DNA from: Closterium sp. NIES-65
Taxonomy: Eukaryota > Streptophyta > Zygnematophyceae > Desmidiales > Closteriaceae
Reading direction: 5' to 3'
Assembly (NCBI GenBank): GCA_948144175.1
Contig: CANXME010000532.1
Span: 2,111,001-2,175,000, forward strand
DNA length: 64,000 nucleotides
Notes under the pieces: generated by a model
Databases searched by the model: none
What the model was told of the DNA's origin: nothing
What the model saw: only the letters and a program-made list of their open reading frames with translations
Program-made: the position numbers and the translations under genes
Shown: positions 38,501 to 50,320 of the stretch, one piece after another
How the letters are laid out: the number at the start of each line of letters is the position of its first letter
Position numbering within the stretch: the stretch's first letter is position 1

Positions 38501-41500
38501 TATTAAGGTAATAAGATATGCATAAGTGGGAGAAGTTGAGGGCTCACTCGTCGGTCAATTCCTGCAAATGCCGAAGCGTGCCCTCCGTGTGACCTGGGAG
38601 CCGGGCGCAGTAAAGATACCACTCGAGGTATGCTCGAATGGCGCTCAACTGCGCATCCCCGAGCTTGTCTGCGACCACAAAAATCAACACCTGTGAATTT
38701 GGGGATTAAAAAAGGGGTATGAAAATTCTGACTTGAGAAGTCGCTATGACGGATTCATGGAGAGAGAGAACAGTAGGGTGTGGGCTGCCTCAGAAAGAGG
38801 GGCAGAGGGGGAGGATAGAGTGCTGCTCGTGCCAAGCAATGCCTCATTTACGGTTGTCACTAACCTGCAGAACAGATCGGTGCTCGAATGCGGCAACCTG
38901 GGCGTCGGACACGAAGTACGTCGAATTAGGGAGCCGCATATGTGTCATGCGGATGTCTGCTCTCAGTGATTTCAAACGCCTGAGCATGGTAGAAGAAGTA
39001 GGGATGACATACACTCCATTCATGAATTGAACGATGCTTTGCACAAGAAACCACGAATTCGCAACACAAGAGAGAGGAGATAGCAATGCCAACCTACATG
39101 AGACAGAACATAACCCACCCAAACTTACGCATCAAACAAGGGAAGCCACTTCCCCTGAGTGCAACGGATGGCGGCGACAATGTGCCCGAGGATCCCGAGA
39201 TCCGCTTGATGCATGATGTCCGGCATGATGACGCGGTACGGATTTCCCCACGGTTTGTCAAAAACGTCCCATAGCCACAGGGAACACTGCACGCATAAAA
39301 GGGTTAGGGTGACTCTCATGAGGTGGAACCAGGATACCAATGAAGCAATGTAGTATTGGAGGCTAATGGCAGTGAGGTTGAGGAGTGCGGGGGGGTGCTT
39401 GGAAGGGCAGAGATGTGGGGGGGTGCTTGGAAGGGCAGAGATGTGGGGGGGTGCTTGGAAGGGCAGAGATGTGGGGGGGTGCTTGGAAGGGCAGAGATGT
39501 GGGGGGGTGCTTGGAAGGGCAGAGATGTGGGGGGGTGCTTGGAAGGGCAGAGATGTGGGGGAGTGCTTGGAAGGGCAGAGATGTGGGATAGTGCGTGGAA
39601 GGGCAGAGATGTTGGGGCTGCCATTAAAAGTGCATTCACACTTACGTCGACGTCGAACGTCGAGTACTCCATCCCGATCGGTTTTTTGTCATCGAAGGGT
39701 TTGTACCAGTTTTCCTTGATCCACTGCTGTTGCACAACAGTGCGGTTAACGTTGGGAGCTGATACGGCGCACAAGTGGTCCTGCATGTAGAATCGGATAC
39801 CCACACGTATATACATGCAATACAAGTATGAGTTGAATGTGTGCGATCATAATTAGGCGTTTAGTGCAGAGAAGGACAACTCAACGACAATGTCACATAC
39901 CCTGTGGGCATAGCAAATGCTGCACGGCCGGTTGGTATTGCCCGAAAGAGTGCACGTAATTTTGCAACTTTCTGGAAAGTCACACACCCATGCGTACAGC
40001 ATGGGTATGACGAGATGCTCGACGCCATTCGGGTCCTTCATCTTGAAACCACTGCAATGCATTGGAAAAAAGACAGGATGGGTTTTGGGGGACAAGGCTT
40101 GGTAGAACGAATCATATAGAGGGGTGGTTATACTTCTATACGGAAACGCTTTCCTTTGAGATGGCACTGATTATATGTCACATGCGCAGATTGCGGTGGA
40201 AGCGCGCATGAGAACTGGACATCAAAGCAAAGTTAATATAGGGCAAGTGTGATTAAAACCTTTTCAACCCCTCGAGGATGGGCTGCAGCATGAGCTCCAC
40301 GGCTTTGTGAAATAATTCGGTGCTCTGAGCCGAGCTCATGCCGGCCGGTGGTATCGGGAGATTCCCCAAAAGCACGTGGCCAGAAGATGCCCAACGTTTC
40401 CCCTGGGAGATGTTGACAAGACTCATCATCACCGGATGTGCCTTTTTCCTGCCGTTGTTGCTGAGGTGTGTGACGTCACTATACAGGATAATCCCAGCGA
40501 TGACTATGTCTGGCCCAACATGGGCCTGAGGTTCAAGGTAAACAATACCACAGACAGGGACATAGCATAACATAACACAAATGGAGGGGGGTATGTGAAC
40601 AAGATTAGAGCATACGGGAGCATGAGTGTGCATCTCACTCCACTCCCCTTCTCTGTCCGCCCAGGGTTCCTGTGTGTGGGAGGGAGGATCAGGCAGAGGG
40701 AGGCAAGAATAAGGGGCAGAGAGAGAGAATGAAGCTACAAGGTGCATGCTTGAGCTCCTCACTCCCCCCCACTCCTCTGTCTGCCCTCCTCTGTCCCTCT
40801 CCTGTGTGTGGGTGGGAGGGACAGGCAGAGGGAGGCAAGGATAAGGGGCAGAGAGAGAAAATGAGGCAACAAGGTGCATGCTTGAGCTCCTCACTCCCCT
40901 TCGCTCCTCTGCCCGCCCTCCTCTGTCCCTCTCCTGTGTGTGGGTGGGAGGGACAGGTAGAGGGAGGCAAGGATAAGGGGCAGATAGAGAAAATGAAGCA
41001 ACAAGGTGCATGCTTGAGCTCCTCACTCCCCTTCGCTCCTCTGCCCGCCCTCCTCTGTCCCTCTCCTGTGTGTGGGTGGGAGGGACAGGTAGAGGGAGGC
41101 AAGGATAAGGGGCAGAGAGAGAAAATGAGGCAACAAGGTGCATGCTTGAGCTCCTCACTCCCCTCCGCTCCTCTGTCCGCCCTCCTCTGTCCCTCTCCTG
41201 TGTGTGGGTGGGAGGGACTGGTAGAGGGAGGCAAGGATAAGGGGCAGAGAGAGAAAATGAAGCAACAAGGTGCATGCTTGAGCTCCTAACTCCGGACGGT
41301 TCCTCTGTCCGCCCTCCTCTGTCCCTCTCCTGTGTGTGGGTGGGAGGGACAGGCAGAGGGAGGCAAGGATAAGGGGCAGAGAGAGAAAGTGAGGCAACAA
41401 GGTGCATGCTTGAGCTCCTCACTCCCCTCCGCTCCTCTGTCCGCCCTCCTCTGTCCCTCTCCTGTGTGTGGGTGGGAGGGACAGGCAGAGGGAGGCAAGG

Positions 41501-44500
41501 ATAAGGGGCAGAGAGAGAAAATGAGGCAACAAGGTGCATGCTTGAGCTCCTCACTCCCCTTCGCTCCTCTGCCCGCCCTCCTCTGTCCCTCTCCTGTGTG
41601 TGGGTGGGAGGGACAGGTAGAGGGAGGCAAGGATAAGGGGCAGATAGAGAAAATGAAGCAACAAGGTGCATGCTTGAGCTCCTCACTCCCCTTCGCTCCT
41701 CTGCCCGCCCTCCTCTGTCCCTCTCCTGTGTGTGGGTGGGAGGGACAGGTAGAGGGAGGCAAGGATAAGGGGCAGAGAGAGAAAATGAGGCAACAAGGTG
41801 CATGCTTGAGCTCCTCACTCCCCTCCGCTCCTCTGTCCGCCCTCCTCTGTCCCTCTCCTGTGTGTGGGTGGGAGGGACTGGTAGAGGGAGGCAAGGATAA
41901 GGGGCAGAGAGAGAAAATGAAGCAACAAGGTGCATGCTTGAGCTCCTAACTCCGGACGGTTCCTCTGTCCGCCCTCCTCTGTCCCTCTCCTGTGTGTGGG
42001 TGGGAGGGACAGGCAGAGGGAGGCAAGGATAAGGGGCAGAGAGAGAAAGTGAGGCAACAAGGTGCATGCTTGAGCTCCTCACTCCCCTCCGCTCCTCTGT
42101 CCGCCCTCCTCTGTCCCTCTCCTGTGTGTGGGTGGGAGGGACAGGCAGAGGGAGGCAAGGATAAGGGGCAGAGAGAGAAAATGAGGCAACAAGGTGCATG
42201 CTTGAGCTCCTCACTCCCCTTCGCTCCTCTGCCCGCCCTCCTCTGTCCCTCTCCTGTGTGTGGGTGGGAGGGACAGGCAGAGGGAGGCAAGGATAAGGGG
42301 CAGAGAGAGAAAATGAGGCAACAAGGTGCATGCTTGAGCTCCTCACTCCCCCCCGCTCCTCTGCCCGCCCTCCTCTGTCCCTCTCCTGTGTGTGGGTGGG
42401 AGGGACAGGTAGAGGGAGGCAAGGATAAGGGGCAGATAGAGAAAATGAAGCAACAAGGTGCATGCTTGAGCTCCTAACTCTGGACGGTTCCTCTGTCCGC
42501 CCTCCTCTGTCCCTCTCCTGTGTGTGGGTGGGAGGGACAGGTAGAGGGAGGCAAGGATTAGGGGCAGAGAGAGAAAATGAGGCAACAAGGTGCATGCTTG
42601 AGCTCCTCACTCCCCCTCGCTCCTCTGCCCGCCCTCCTCTGTCCCTCTCCTGTGTGTGGGTGGGAGGGACAGGTAGAGGGAGGCAAGGATAAGGGGCAGA
42701 GAGAGAAAATGAAGCAACAAGGTGCATGCTTGAGCTCCTCACTCCCCTTCGCTCCTCTGCCCGCCCTCCTCTGTCCCTCTCCTGTGTGTGGGTGGGAGGG
42801 ACAGGCAGAGGGAGGCAAGGATAAGGGGCAGAGAGATAAAATGAGGCAACAAGGTGCATGCTTGAGCTCCTCACTCCCCCCCGCTCCTCTGTCTGCCCTC
42901 CTCTGTCCCTCTCCTGTGTGTGGGTGGGAGGGACAGGCAGAGGGAGGCAAGGATAAGGGGCAGAGAGAGAAAATGAGGCAACAAGGTGCATGCTTGAGCT
43001 CCTCACTCCCCTTCGCTCCTCTGCCCGCCCTCCTCTGTCCCTCTCCTGTGTGTGGGTGGGAGGGACAGGTAGAGGGAGGCAAGGATAAGGGGCAGATAGA
43101 GAAAATGAAGCAACAAGGTGCATGCTTGAGCTCCTCACTCCCCTTAGCTCCTCTACCCGCCCTCCTCTGTCCCTCTCCTGTGTGTGGGTGGGAGGGACTG
43201 GTAGAGGGAGGCAAGGATAAGGGGCAGAGAGAGAAAATGAAGCAACAAGGTGCATGCTTGAGCTCCTAACTCCGGACGGTTCCTCTGTCCGCCCTCCTCT
43301 GTCCCTCTCCTGTGTGTGGGTGGGAGGGACAGGCAGAGGGAGGCAAGGATAAGGGGCAGAGAGAGAAAGTGAGGCAACAAGGTGCATGCTTGAGCTCCTC
43401 ACTCCCCTCCGCTCCTCTGTCCGCCCTCCTCTGTCCCTCTCCTGTGTGTGGGTGGGAGGGACAGGCAGAGGGAGGCAAGGATAAGGGGCAGAGAGAGAAA
43501 ATGAGGCAACAAGGTGCATGCTTGAGCTCCTCACTCCCCTTCGCTCCTCTGCCCGCCCTCCTCTGTCCCTCTCCTGTGTGTGGGTGGGAGGGACAGGCAG
43601 AGGGAGGCAAGGATAAGGGGCAGAGAGAGAAAATGAGGCAACAAGGTGCATGCTTGAGCTCCTCACTCCCCCCCGCTCCTCTGCCCGCCCTCCTCTGTCC
43701 CTCTCCTGTGTGTGGGTGGGAGGGACAGGTAGAGGGAGGCAAGGATAAGGGGCAGATAGAGAAAATGAAGCAACAAGGTGCATGCTTGAGCTCCTAACTC
43801 TGGACGGTTCCTCTGTCCGCCCTCCTCTGTCCCTCTCCTGTGTGTGGGTGGGAGGGACAGGTAGAGGGAGGCAAGGATTAGGGGCAGAGAGAGAAAATGA
43901 GGCAACAAGGTGCATGCTTGAGCTCCTCACTCCCCCTCGCTCCTCTGCCCGCCCTCCTCTGTCCCTCTCCTGTGTGTGGGTGGGAGGGACAGGTAGAGGG
44001 AGGCAAGGATAAGGGGCAGAGAGAGAAAATGAAGCAACAAGGTGCATGCTTGAGCTCCTCACTCCCCTTCGCTCCTCTGCCCGCCCTCCTCTGTCCCTCT
44101 CCTGTGTGTGGGTGGGAGGGACAGGCAGAGGGAGGCAAGGATAAGGGGCAGAGAGATAAAATGAGGCAACAAGGTGCATGCTTGAGCTCCTCACTCCCCC
44201 CCGCTCCTCTGTCTGCCCTCCTCTGTCCCTCTCCTGTGTGTGGGTGGGAGGGACAGGCAGAGGGAGGCAAGGATAAGGGGCAGAGAGAGAAAATGAGGCA
44301 ACAAGGTGCATGCTTGAGCTCCTCACTCCCCTTCGCTCCTCTGCCCGCCCTCCTCTGTCCCTCTCCTGTGTGTGGGTGGGAGGGACAGGTAGAGGGAGGC
44401 AAGGATAAGGGGCAGATAGAGAAAATGAAGCAACAAGGTGCATGCTTGAGCTCCTCACTCCCCTTAGCTCCTCTACCCGCCCTCCTCTGTCCCTCTCCTG

Positions 44501-47500
44501 TGTGTGGGTGGGAGGGACTGGTAGAGGGAGGCAAGGATAAGGGGCAGAGAGAGAAAATGAAGCAACAAGGTGCATGCTTGAGCTCCTAACTCCGGACGGT
44601 TCCTCTGTCCGCCCTCCTCTGTCCCTCTCCTGTGTGTGGGTGGGAGGGACAGGCAGAGGGAGGCAAGGATAAGGGGCAGAGAGAGAAAGTGAGGCAACAA
44701 GGTGCATGCTTGAGCTCCTCACTCCCCTCCGCTCCTCTGTCCGCCCTCCTCTGTCCCTCTCCTGTGTGTGGGTGGGAGGGACAGGCAGAGGGAGGCAAGG
44801 ATAAGGGGCAGAGAGAGAAAATGAGGCAACAAGGTGCATGCTTGAGCTCCTCACTCCCCTCCGCTCCTCTGTCCGCCCTCCTCTGTCCCTCTCCTGTGTG
44901 TGGGTGGGAGGGACAGGTAGAGGGAGGCAAGGATAAGGGGCAGAGAGAGAAAATGAGGCAACAAGGTGCATGCTTGAGCTCCTCACTCCCCTTCGCTCCT
45001 CTGCCCGCCCTCCTCTGTCCCTCTCCTGTGTGTGGGTGGGAGGGACAGGTAGAGGGAGGCAAGGATAAGGGGCAGAGAGAGAAAATGAAGCAACAAGGTG
45101 CATGCTTGAGCTCCTAACTCCGGACGGTTCCTCTGTGCGCCCTCCTCTGTCCCTCTCCTGTGTGTGGGTGGGAGGGACAGGCAGAGGGAGGCAAGGATAA
45201 GGGGCAGAGAGAGAAAGTGAGGCAACAAGGTGCATGCTTGAGCTCCTCACTCCCCTCCGCTCCTCTGTCCGCCCTCCTCTGTCCCTCTCCTGTGTGTGGG
45301 TGGGAGGGACAGGCAGAGGGAGGCAAGGATAAGGGGCAGAGAGAGAAAATGAAGCAACAAGGTGCATGCTTGAGCTCCTAACTCCGGACGGTTCCTCTGT
45401 CCGCCCTCCTCTGTCCCTCTCCTGTGTGTGGGTGGGAGGGACAGGCAGAGGGAGGCAAGGATAAGGGGCAGAGAGAGAAAGTGAGGCAACAAGGTGCATG
45501 CTTGAGCTCCTCACTCCCCTCCGCTCCTCTGTCCGCCCTCCTCTGTCCCTCTCCTGTGTGTGGGTGGGAGGGACTGGTAGAGGGAGGCAAGGATAAGGGG
45601 CAGAGAGAGAAAATGAAGCAACAAGGTGCATGCTTGAGCTCCTCACTCCCCTTCGCTCCTCTGCCCGCCCTCCTCTGTCCCTCTCCTGTGTGTGGGTGGG
45701 AGGGACAGGTAGAGGGAGGCAAGGATAAGGGGCAGAGAGAGAAAATGAAGCAACAAGGTGCATGCTTGAGCTCCTAACTCCGGACGGTTCCTCTGTCCGC
45801 CCTCCTCTGTCCCTCTCCTGTGTGTGGGTGGGAGGGACAGGCAGAGGGAGGCAAGGATAAGGGGCAGAGAGAGAAAGTGAGGCAACAAGGTGCATGCTTG
45901 AGCTCCTCACTCCCCTCCGCTCCTCTGTCCGCCCTCCTCTGTCCCTCTCCTGTGTGTGGGTGGGAGGGACAGGCAGAGGGAGGCAAGGATAAGGGGCAGG
46001 GAGAGAAAATGAAGCAACAAGGTGCATGCTTGAGCTCCTAACTCCGGACGGTTCCTCTGTCCGCCCTCCTCTGTCCCTCTCCTGTGTGTGGGTGGGAGGG
46101 ACAGGCAGAGGGAGGCAAGGATAAGGGGCAGAGAGAGAAAGTGAGGCAACAAGGTGCATGCTTGAGCTCCTCACTCCCCTCCGCTCCTCTGTCCGCCCTC
46201 CTCTGTCCCTCTCCTGTGTGTGGGTGGGAGGGACAGGCAGAGGGAGGCAAGGATAAGGGGCAGAGAGAGAAAATGAGGCAACAAGGTGCATGCTTGAGCT
46301 CCTCACTCCCCTCCGCTCCTCTGTCCGCCCTCCTCTGTCCCTCTCCTGTGTGTGGGTGGGAGGGACAGGTAGAGGGAGGCAAGGATAAGGGGCAGAGAGA
46401 GAAAATGAGGCAACAAGGTGCATGCTTGAGCTCCTCACTCCCCTTCGCTCCTCTGCCCGCCCTCCTCTGTCCCTCTCCTGTGTGTGGGTGGGAGGGACAG
46501 GTAGAGGGAGGCAAGGATAAGGGGCAGAGAGAGAAAATGAGGCAACAAGGTGCATGCTTGAGCTCCTCACTCCCCTTCGCTCCTCTGCCCGCCCTCCTCT
46601 GTCCCTCTCCTGTGTGTGGGTGGGAGGGACAGGTAGAGGGAGGCAAGGATTAGGGGCAGAGAGAGAAAATGAGGCAACAAGGTGCATGCTTGAGCTCCTC
46701 ACTCCCCTTCGCTCCTCTGCCCGCCCTCCTCTGTCCCTCTCCTGTGTGTGGGTGGGAGGGACAGGTAGAGGGAGGCAAGGATAAGGGGCAGAGAGAGAAC
46801 ATGAAGCAACAAGGTGCATGCTCGAACTCCACACAACCCTCCTCTCCCATCTCCGCAGCCTCTAACCATCTCATGGCAGTGTGTGAGAGGGCCGGGCAGT
46901 GCGAGTCTGTGAACTGTTGGAATATGTTTTGTGCAGCGAAGATAGCATTTAAAGACGTGGCAAAAAGCAGCATTTGTACTACTCATTCTCCCTCTCACCT
47001 GGGCCTCATGCCACCAGGTCGCTGTCTCCGATGTGGTGTAGCGTCTCTGACGGGTCTTCGGGTCAGTGTCTACCCGTGGCTTGAGAACGAACCCAGGCGC
47101 ATTCCGCGGATCGCCAAACAGGTCTGCCAGAGCCTGGACGAGACAATCACGACGCGATTATGATGAGCTAAAATAATACGTGCAGCGAAATAAAGGTCGT
47201 ATCAACAAACTGCATAGGAAATAACTCACACAGCACGTACTTGTATTGAGTTACGGAAGAACAGCGTCTGCGCCCGGAAGCCCGCAACCTTGAATGTTAC
47301 AGTCGAGTACCCACGGCCTGGACCACGCAGTTGGTCCAACTCGAAGCGCTCGAGCTCTCGGCAGTTGGTGTACTCCTCGAGCACTCTCTGTGCAAGTTCC
47401 GGAACCATTAGAAGTTGCAGCAGTGCGTTGATGTCCGTCTCTGCCAAACCAAGCCGTCCGTTGGCTTTCCGCACAAAGTGGAGGAAATGAAGCGCAGCGG

Positions 47501-47909
47501 GATTGCTCGGTGGTGGACGCCCGAAGCTTGTTGGTACGGAGGGAGCAGCGGTATTTCTGCCGCTGTTGTTACTCTGATGCGAATTCGCTGTGTCCGCATC
47601 GGTGACTGCCTCGGGCATTTCATTTCCGGGTGTAGAATATGAGGAATTGCTGCCGGAATGCTCACCGTCTTCCTGTGACTGTACGTTGTCGCCATGTACG
47701 TCATGGGCCGAAACATGGGCCGTATTCTCAGCATCGGGAACAGGTGTTGTGAAAAGGACAATGTGCTCTTGTAGTGAAGGTCCGCCCTGACGCAGTGCTG
47801 CATATTTGACACGGCATACAGGGTCCCATGCCTTGTGCCGCCCGAAACACTGGGCACTTCGAAATCTCCCCTTGCAAAAGACGCACAGTAACTGTTTGTT
47901 GATGTTCAT
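35542..47909 (-). CDS. Plavaka-like transposase, 11 exons reconstructed
   Basis: I join eleven exons on the minus strand: 47241-47909, 46999-47133, 40260-40525, 39901-40051, 39646-39780, 39129-39286, 38865-39036, 38548-38690, 36358-36643, 36028-36207, 35542-35925. Every intron is GT-AG, phases agree at all ten joints, and the result is ~892 residues with no internal stop. The N-terminus has a C-x2-C-x12-H-x6-C finger (C9, C12, H25, C32). Then come a WWHEAQ motif (~264-268), LYSDVTHL (D285), a PCSIC pair (~400), MPDIMHQ (D475), HTEGTLRHL (~598) and an EHLH motif in exon 9. This order fits my recollection of Plavaka/KDZ-type transposases, best known from fungi, with an RNase-H-like fold. The family name and catalytic assignments are from memory. 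The start is the ATG before the finger; an upstream ATG at 48167 is in frame but adds low-quality sequence. I saw no terminal inverted repeats, so the gene may be a live element, a relic or domesticated. Confidence 0.72.
36735..38460 (-). repeat. 132-bp minisatellite filling intron 8 of the transposase gene
   Basis: About 13 diverged copies with a period of 132 bp (for example unit starts at 37511, 37643, 37775, 37907, 38040 and 38172). They fill most of the 1904-bp intron 36644-38547. On the sense strand each unit contains ATTTCAGCCCC, CCCTGCCACTGACAGGAG and GGGAGAGAGGGCAGAGG. Open frames in the array differ between strands and copies and are not coding. Confidence 0.88.
39395..39612 (-). 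repeat. 28-bp minisatellite in intron 5 of the transposase gene
   Basis: Seven to eight copies of a 28-bp unit (GGAAGGGCAGAGATGTGGGG and GGGTGCTT) start at 39401, 39429, 39457 and so on. They lie wholly inside intron 5 (39287-39645). On the sense strand the array is pyrimidine-rich. Confidence 0.9.
40645..46835 (-). repeat. 132-bp minisatellite (~47 copies) filling intron 2 of the transposase gene
   Basis: About 47 copies of a 132-bp unit occupy almost all of the 6473-bp intron 40526-46998. Units differ at a limited set of sites, and blocks are duplicated as wholes. A block of ten units (1320 bp) is repeated at 41992, 43312 and in part 44632, and a five-unit block (660 bp) at 40672 and 41332. 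Because 132 is a multiple of three, long open frames persist on both strands, including one of over 2000 codons; these are artefacts. The copy next to exon 2 (46804-46865) is diverged and resembles the intron 8 unit (GAGATGGGAGAGGAGGG). Confidence 0.92.
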
Positions 47910-48889
47910 GCTATGACGAGCTGTAATATGAAGAGTCCCGAGAGTGGCCGCATTGTACAAGTGCTCTTTAGTAGCGGCTAGGCCTGAGAGGTCGACCTGC
48001 GAAGGGCGTGAAAGGTGACTCCGTATAGGGGTATCGCGGCAGCGACCAGAGGACCAGGTTCCTATGCGACACACCTCGAAGTAAGTTCTACATGTTGATG
48101 CTACACAGAGAGCTGTGACTAAACTTAGACATACGATTGTTGAGTGGGAAGTATAACTACTCCGCATTCTGTCTAGCCTATGGCCCTGCGTATGATCATG
48201 ATTTACTCGCCGCGCACCGCGCCGTGATGTAGGGGTGAATTGGCGAGCAGCGCGGCCCCGTCGCGAGCCAAGGTGCTACCTACACTTGCAATACGTACTG
48301 CACGAGGCGTTTTAACGTGGTGGGTAATGGCAGGCACAGTATTGAGCCGCGTGCGGCTGCTGTGACGGATGGGTTCATGGAAGGACAGCGGGAACGGGAC
48401 GATGTTCCATACCACGCTTAGAGCTTAGAGAATGGCGGACCTTGCGCTTGTCTATCCCCCCAGAGGTTCTGGTGAGAATTCCTCCGCAGTCTAGAGAAAA
48501 CCGAGCAAAAGTTAGAACAAGCTAAATCGCCAAATGAGACTGTCAGGCTCAAGCCTCACCCTAAAGCAAGAGACTTGTGCGTGATTATCACGTCAGGCAG
48601 CGGAAGGCGCACGTAGCTGTGATTGTAAGGCGAAGCGACTCGGGAAGGATCACAGCACGGAGTAAGCGTGCTCTGGCCGACTGTGTTTGCTGTGTGGTGC
48701 GGCTATTTGAATTCTGAATTCGAAGTTTGAAATGACGGGAGGGGATGTGTGCACTGCCCACACGAGCAACTCGCGGTTCGCGATATGGGCGAAATTGTTA
48801 TACTGTTGCTGACATTACTGAAACAATCAAATCTACAATATCAGAATCAAAAACCAAGGGCCCTAGGAATCAGAGCATAATCTCTAGGA
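47910..48889. other. Upstream region of the transposase gene; no gene recognised
   Basis: Probable 5' flank of the minus-strand transposase gene. The frame of exon 1 stays open upstream to 48167 but the sequence looks non-conserved. An 85-bp stretch around 48560-48660 is moderately GC-rich. No TATA box or terminal inverted repeat could be assigned. Confidence 0.4.
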
Positions 48890-49470
48890 AGCTGGTGTCG
48901 AGAAACAACCCAATCACTAGCAGAGCTTTCTGACGAGGTTCGGATTGTGGCGAGGATTGAAATCCAAAACCCGGCAACTCTACATCAGATTCAAGCTACT
49001 CTCACATAGCACGGCATGATAAACATATCTAGCCTTCATGGAATGAGCTGAGAATGATAGGAGGGTCTCAAACTGGTGTCAAGAGACTACCCTACCACTT
49101 GCTGAGCTTTCTGACAAGGTTTGGTTGGTGGCGAGGACTGAAATCCAATACCCGGCAAATCTGCATCAGATTTGGGCTTCCCTTACATATCATGGCATGA
49201 TGAACCTATCTAGCCTTCATGGAGTGAGCTGAGAATTATAGGGGGGTCTCAAACTGGTGTCAAGAGACTACCGTATCACTTGCAGAGCTTTCTGACAAGG
49301 TTTGGTTGGCAGCGAGGACTGAAATCCAATACGCGGCAACTCTGCATCAGATTTGGGCTTCCGTTAAATATCATGGCATGATGAACCTATCTAGCCTTCA
49401 TAGACTGGGCTGAGAATGATAGGGGGGTCTCAAACTGGTGTCAGGGTGGCAGACAAGGTTTGGTTTGTGG
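48890..49470. repeat. Three tandem 181-bp repeats
   Basis: Equivalent points TCTGAC lie at 48929, 49110 and 49291, giving a period of 181 bp; a partial fourth copy ends near 49470. The first copy is the most diverged. Units carry GGTGTCAAGAGACTACC and CCTTCATGGAGTGAGCTGAG. No coding frame. The array could be subterminal repeats of a DNA transposon or an independent satellite. Confidence 0.88.
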
Positions 49471-49693
49471 TCAGGACATGGCAATGGTGGTCAGAGTTGT
49501 TGGGCTGAGGTGCCCTAGGATCTTTGTAGAGTTAAAGTTTGTGTAGGATTGTAATAGCGGAAGCGTTTGAATAAAGCACTTGAACCACCTTGCGCAAGTA
49601 TGTGAGGGCAACGTAAGTTGACTAAAACAGGCAGATACAAGACTTTATATTAGATTACAAGGAATACGAATAGATATAATTAAGCTACCTTGC
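49471..49693. other. Spacer left of copia 3; nothing recognised
   Basis: Unique AT-rich sequence without ORFs or repeats that I can name. Confidence 0.4.
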
Positions 49694-49877
49694 TGTTGCG
49701 ATTCGGTACAGTGCGTCTCGGGCAACTGCTCAATGTCGAGTCAGTTGTGTGTCCTTGCTGTCGCGCTGTATTGGTCAAGTCAAAAGTCGCTGACCTTTGA
49801 CCTTCGCGTAACCTCCAGGTGGTTACTTTAACCTCCGAGGGTTGACTCGCGATGCTTCGATTTGGACTGCTTCGCTT
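49694..49877 (-). repeat. Copia 3, 3' LTR remnant
   Basis: On the minus strand it ends ...CGCAACA. It matches 52375-52558 with about four substitutions. The RT coding frame runs straight into it, showing that RNase H and the LTR start were deleted. Confidence 0.75.
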
Positions 49878-50320
49878 CGGGTTTCTTGAGGTAGGTAGCG
49901 AGTTGGCTTGCGGAGTAGGATAGATCCGGGCGACAAGTGACGGCTGCGAAGAGGAGGCAGCCCAGTTTCCTCTGGTAGTCTCGTATTCCGGCAGCTTTGA
50001 GTGGAGCGGAATTTCCTTTGTCACTTCCTGCCGTGTAGCGGTATGGCGTGGCGATAGCGGTAGGTGTGAGCGAAAAACGCTTGGCGTTCGTGTCGGCGTA
50101 TTTCTCGGCGCTTAGATAGATCGCATTTTCTTCTTCGCAGATGTACTGCCCGAGGTACTGCGTGACGGTGGAAGAGACCGTGAGCGTGAGATCCTTCTGC
50201 AACTCCCCTTCGAACCAGGTGGTGACGTTGTCGGTGGAGCCGATGTAGAGGAGATCGTCGACGTAGACGATAAGTAGGATGTAGTTGGCGCCTTTAGTGA
50301 GTTGGTACATGCCTTGGTCG
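49878..50320 (-). pseudogene. Copia 3 reverse transcriptase remnant
   Basis: The fragment carries the YVDD catalytic motif followed by the C-terminal part of RT, up to a C-R-P-D-L-S-Y segment typical of the copia RT end. The thumb-side frame then enters the LTR remnant. The N-terminal half of RT is missing. Confidence 0.8.

Noticed and set aside
39395..39612. Short regular repeats resembling a CRISPR array.
   Set aside because: The 28-bp units abut directly with no unique spacers, lie in an intron, and the context is eukaryotic.
40672..46784. Many plus- and minus-strand frames of 75-230 codons with Cys/Trp/Gly repeats.
   Set aside because: They are translations of the same intronic minisatellite, mutually overlapping and identical between block copies.
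40253..46834. A 2193-codon minus-strand frame with ~45 copies of a 44-residue repeat.
   Set aside because: The unit is 132 bp, a multiple of three, so stops are absent by periodicity. Other frames on both strands are also open for long stretches. Only the last ~88 codons match the transposase, and they begin after a clear splice acceptor at 40526.
47226..48167. A 313-residue protein starting at ATG 48167 with a hydrophobic N-terminus.
   Set aside because: The region before the zinc finger looks non-coding, and the frame after 47241 reads through a splice donor. The exon model from 47909 to 47241 fits the downstream exons.
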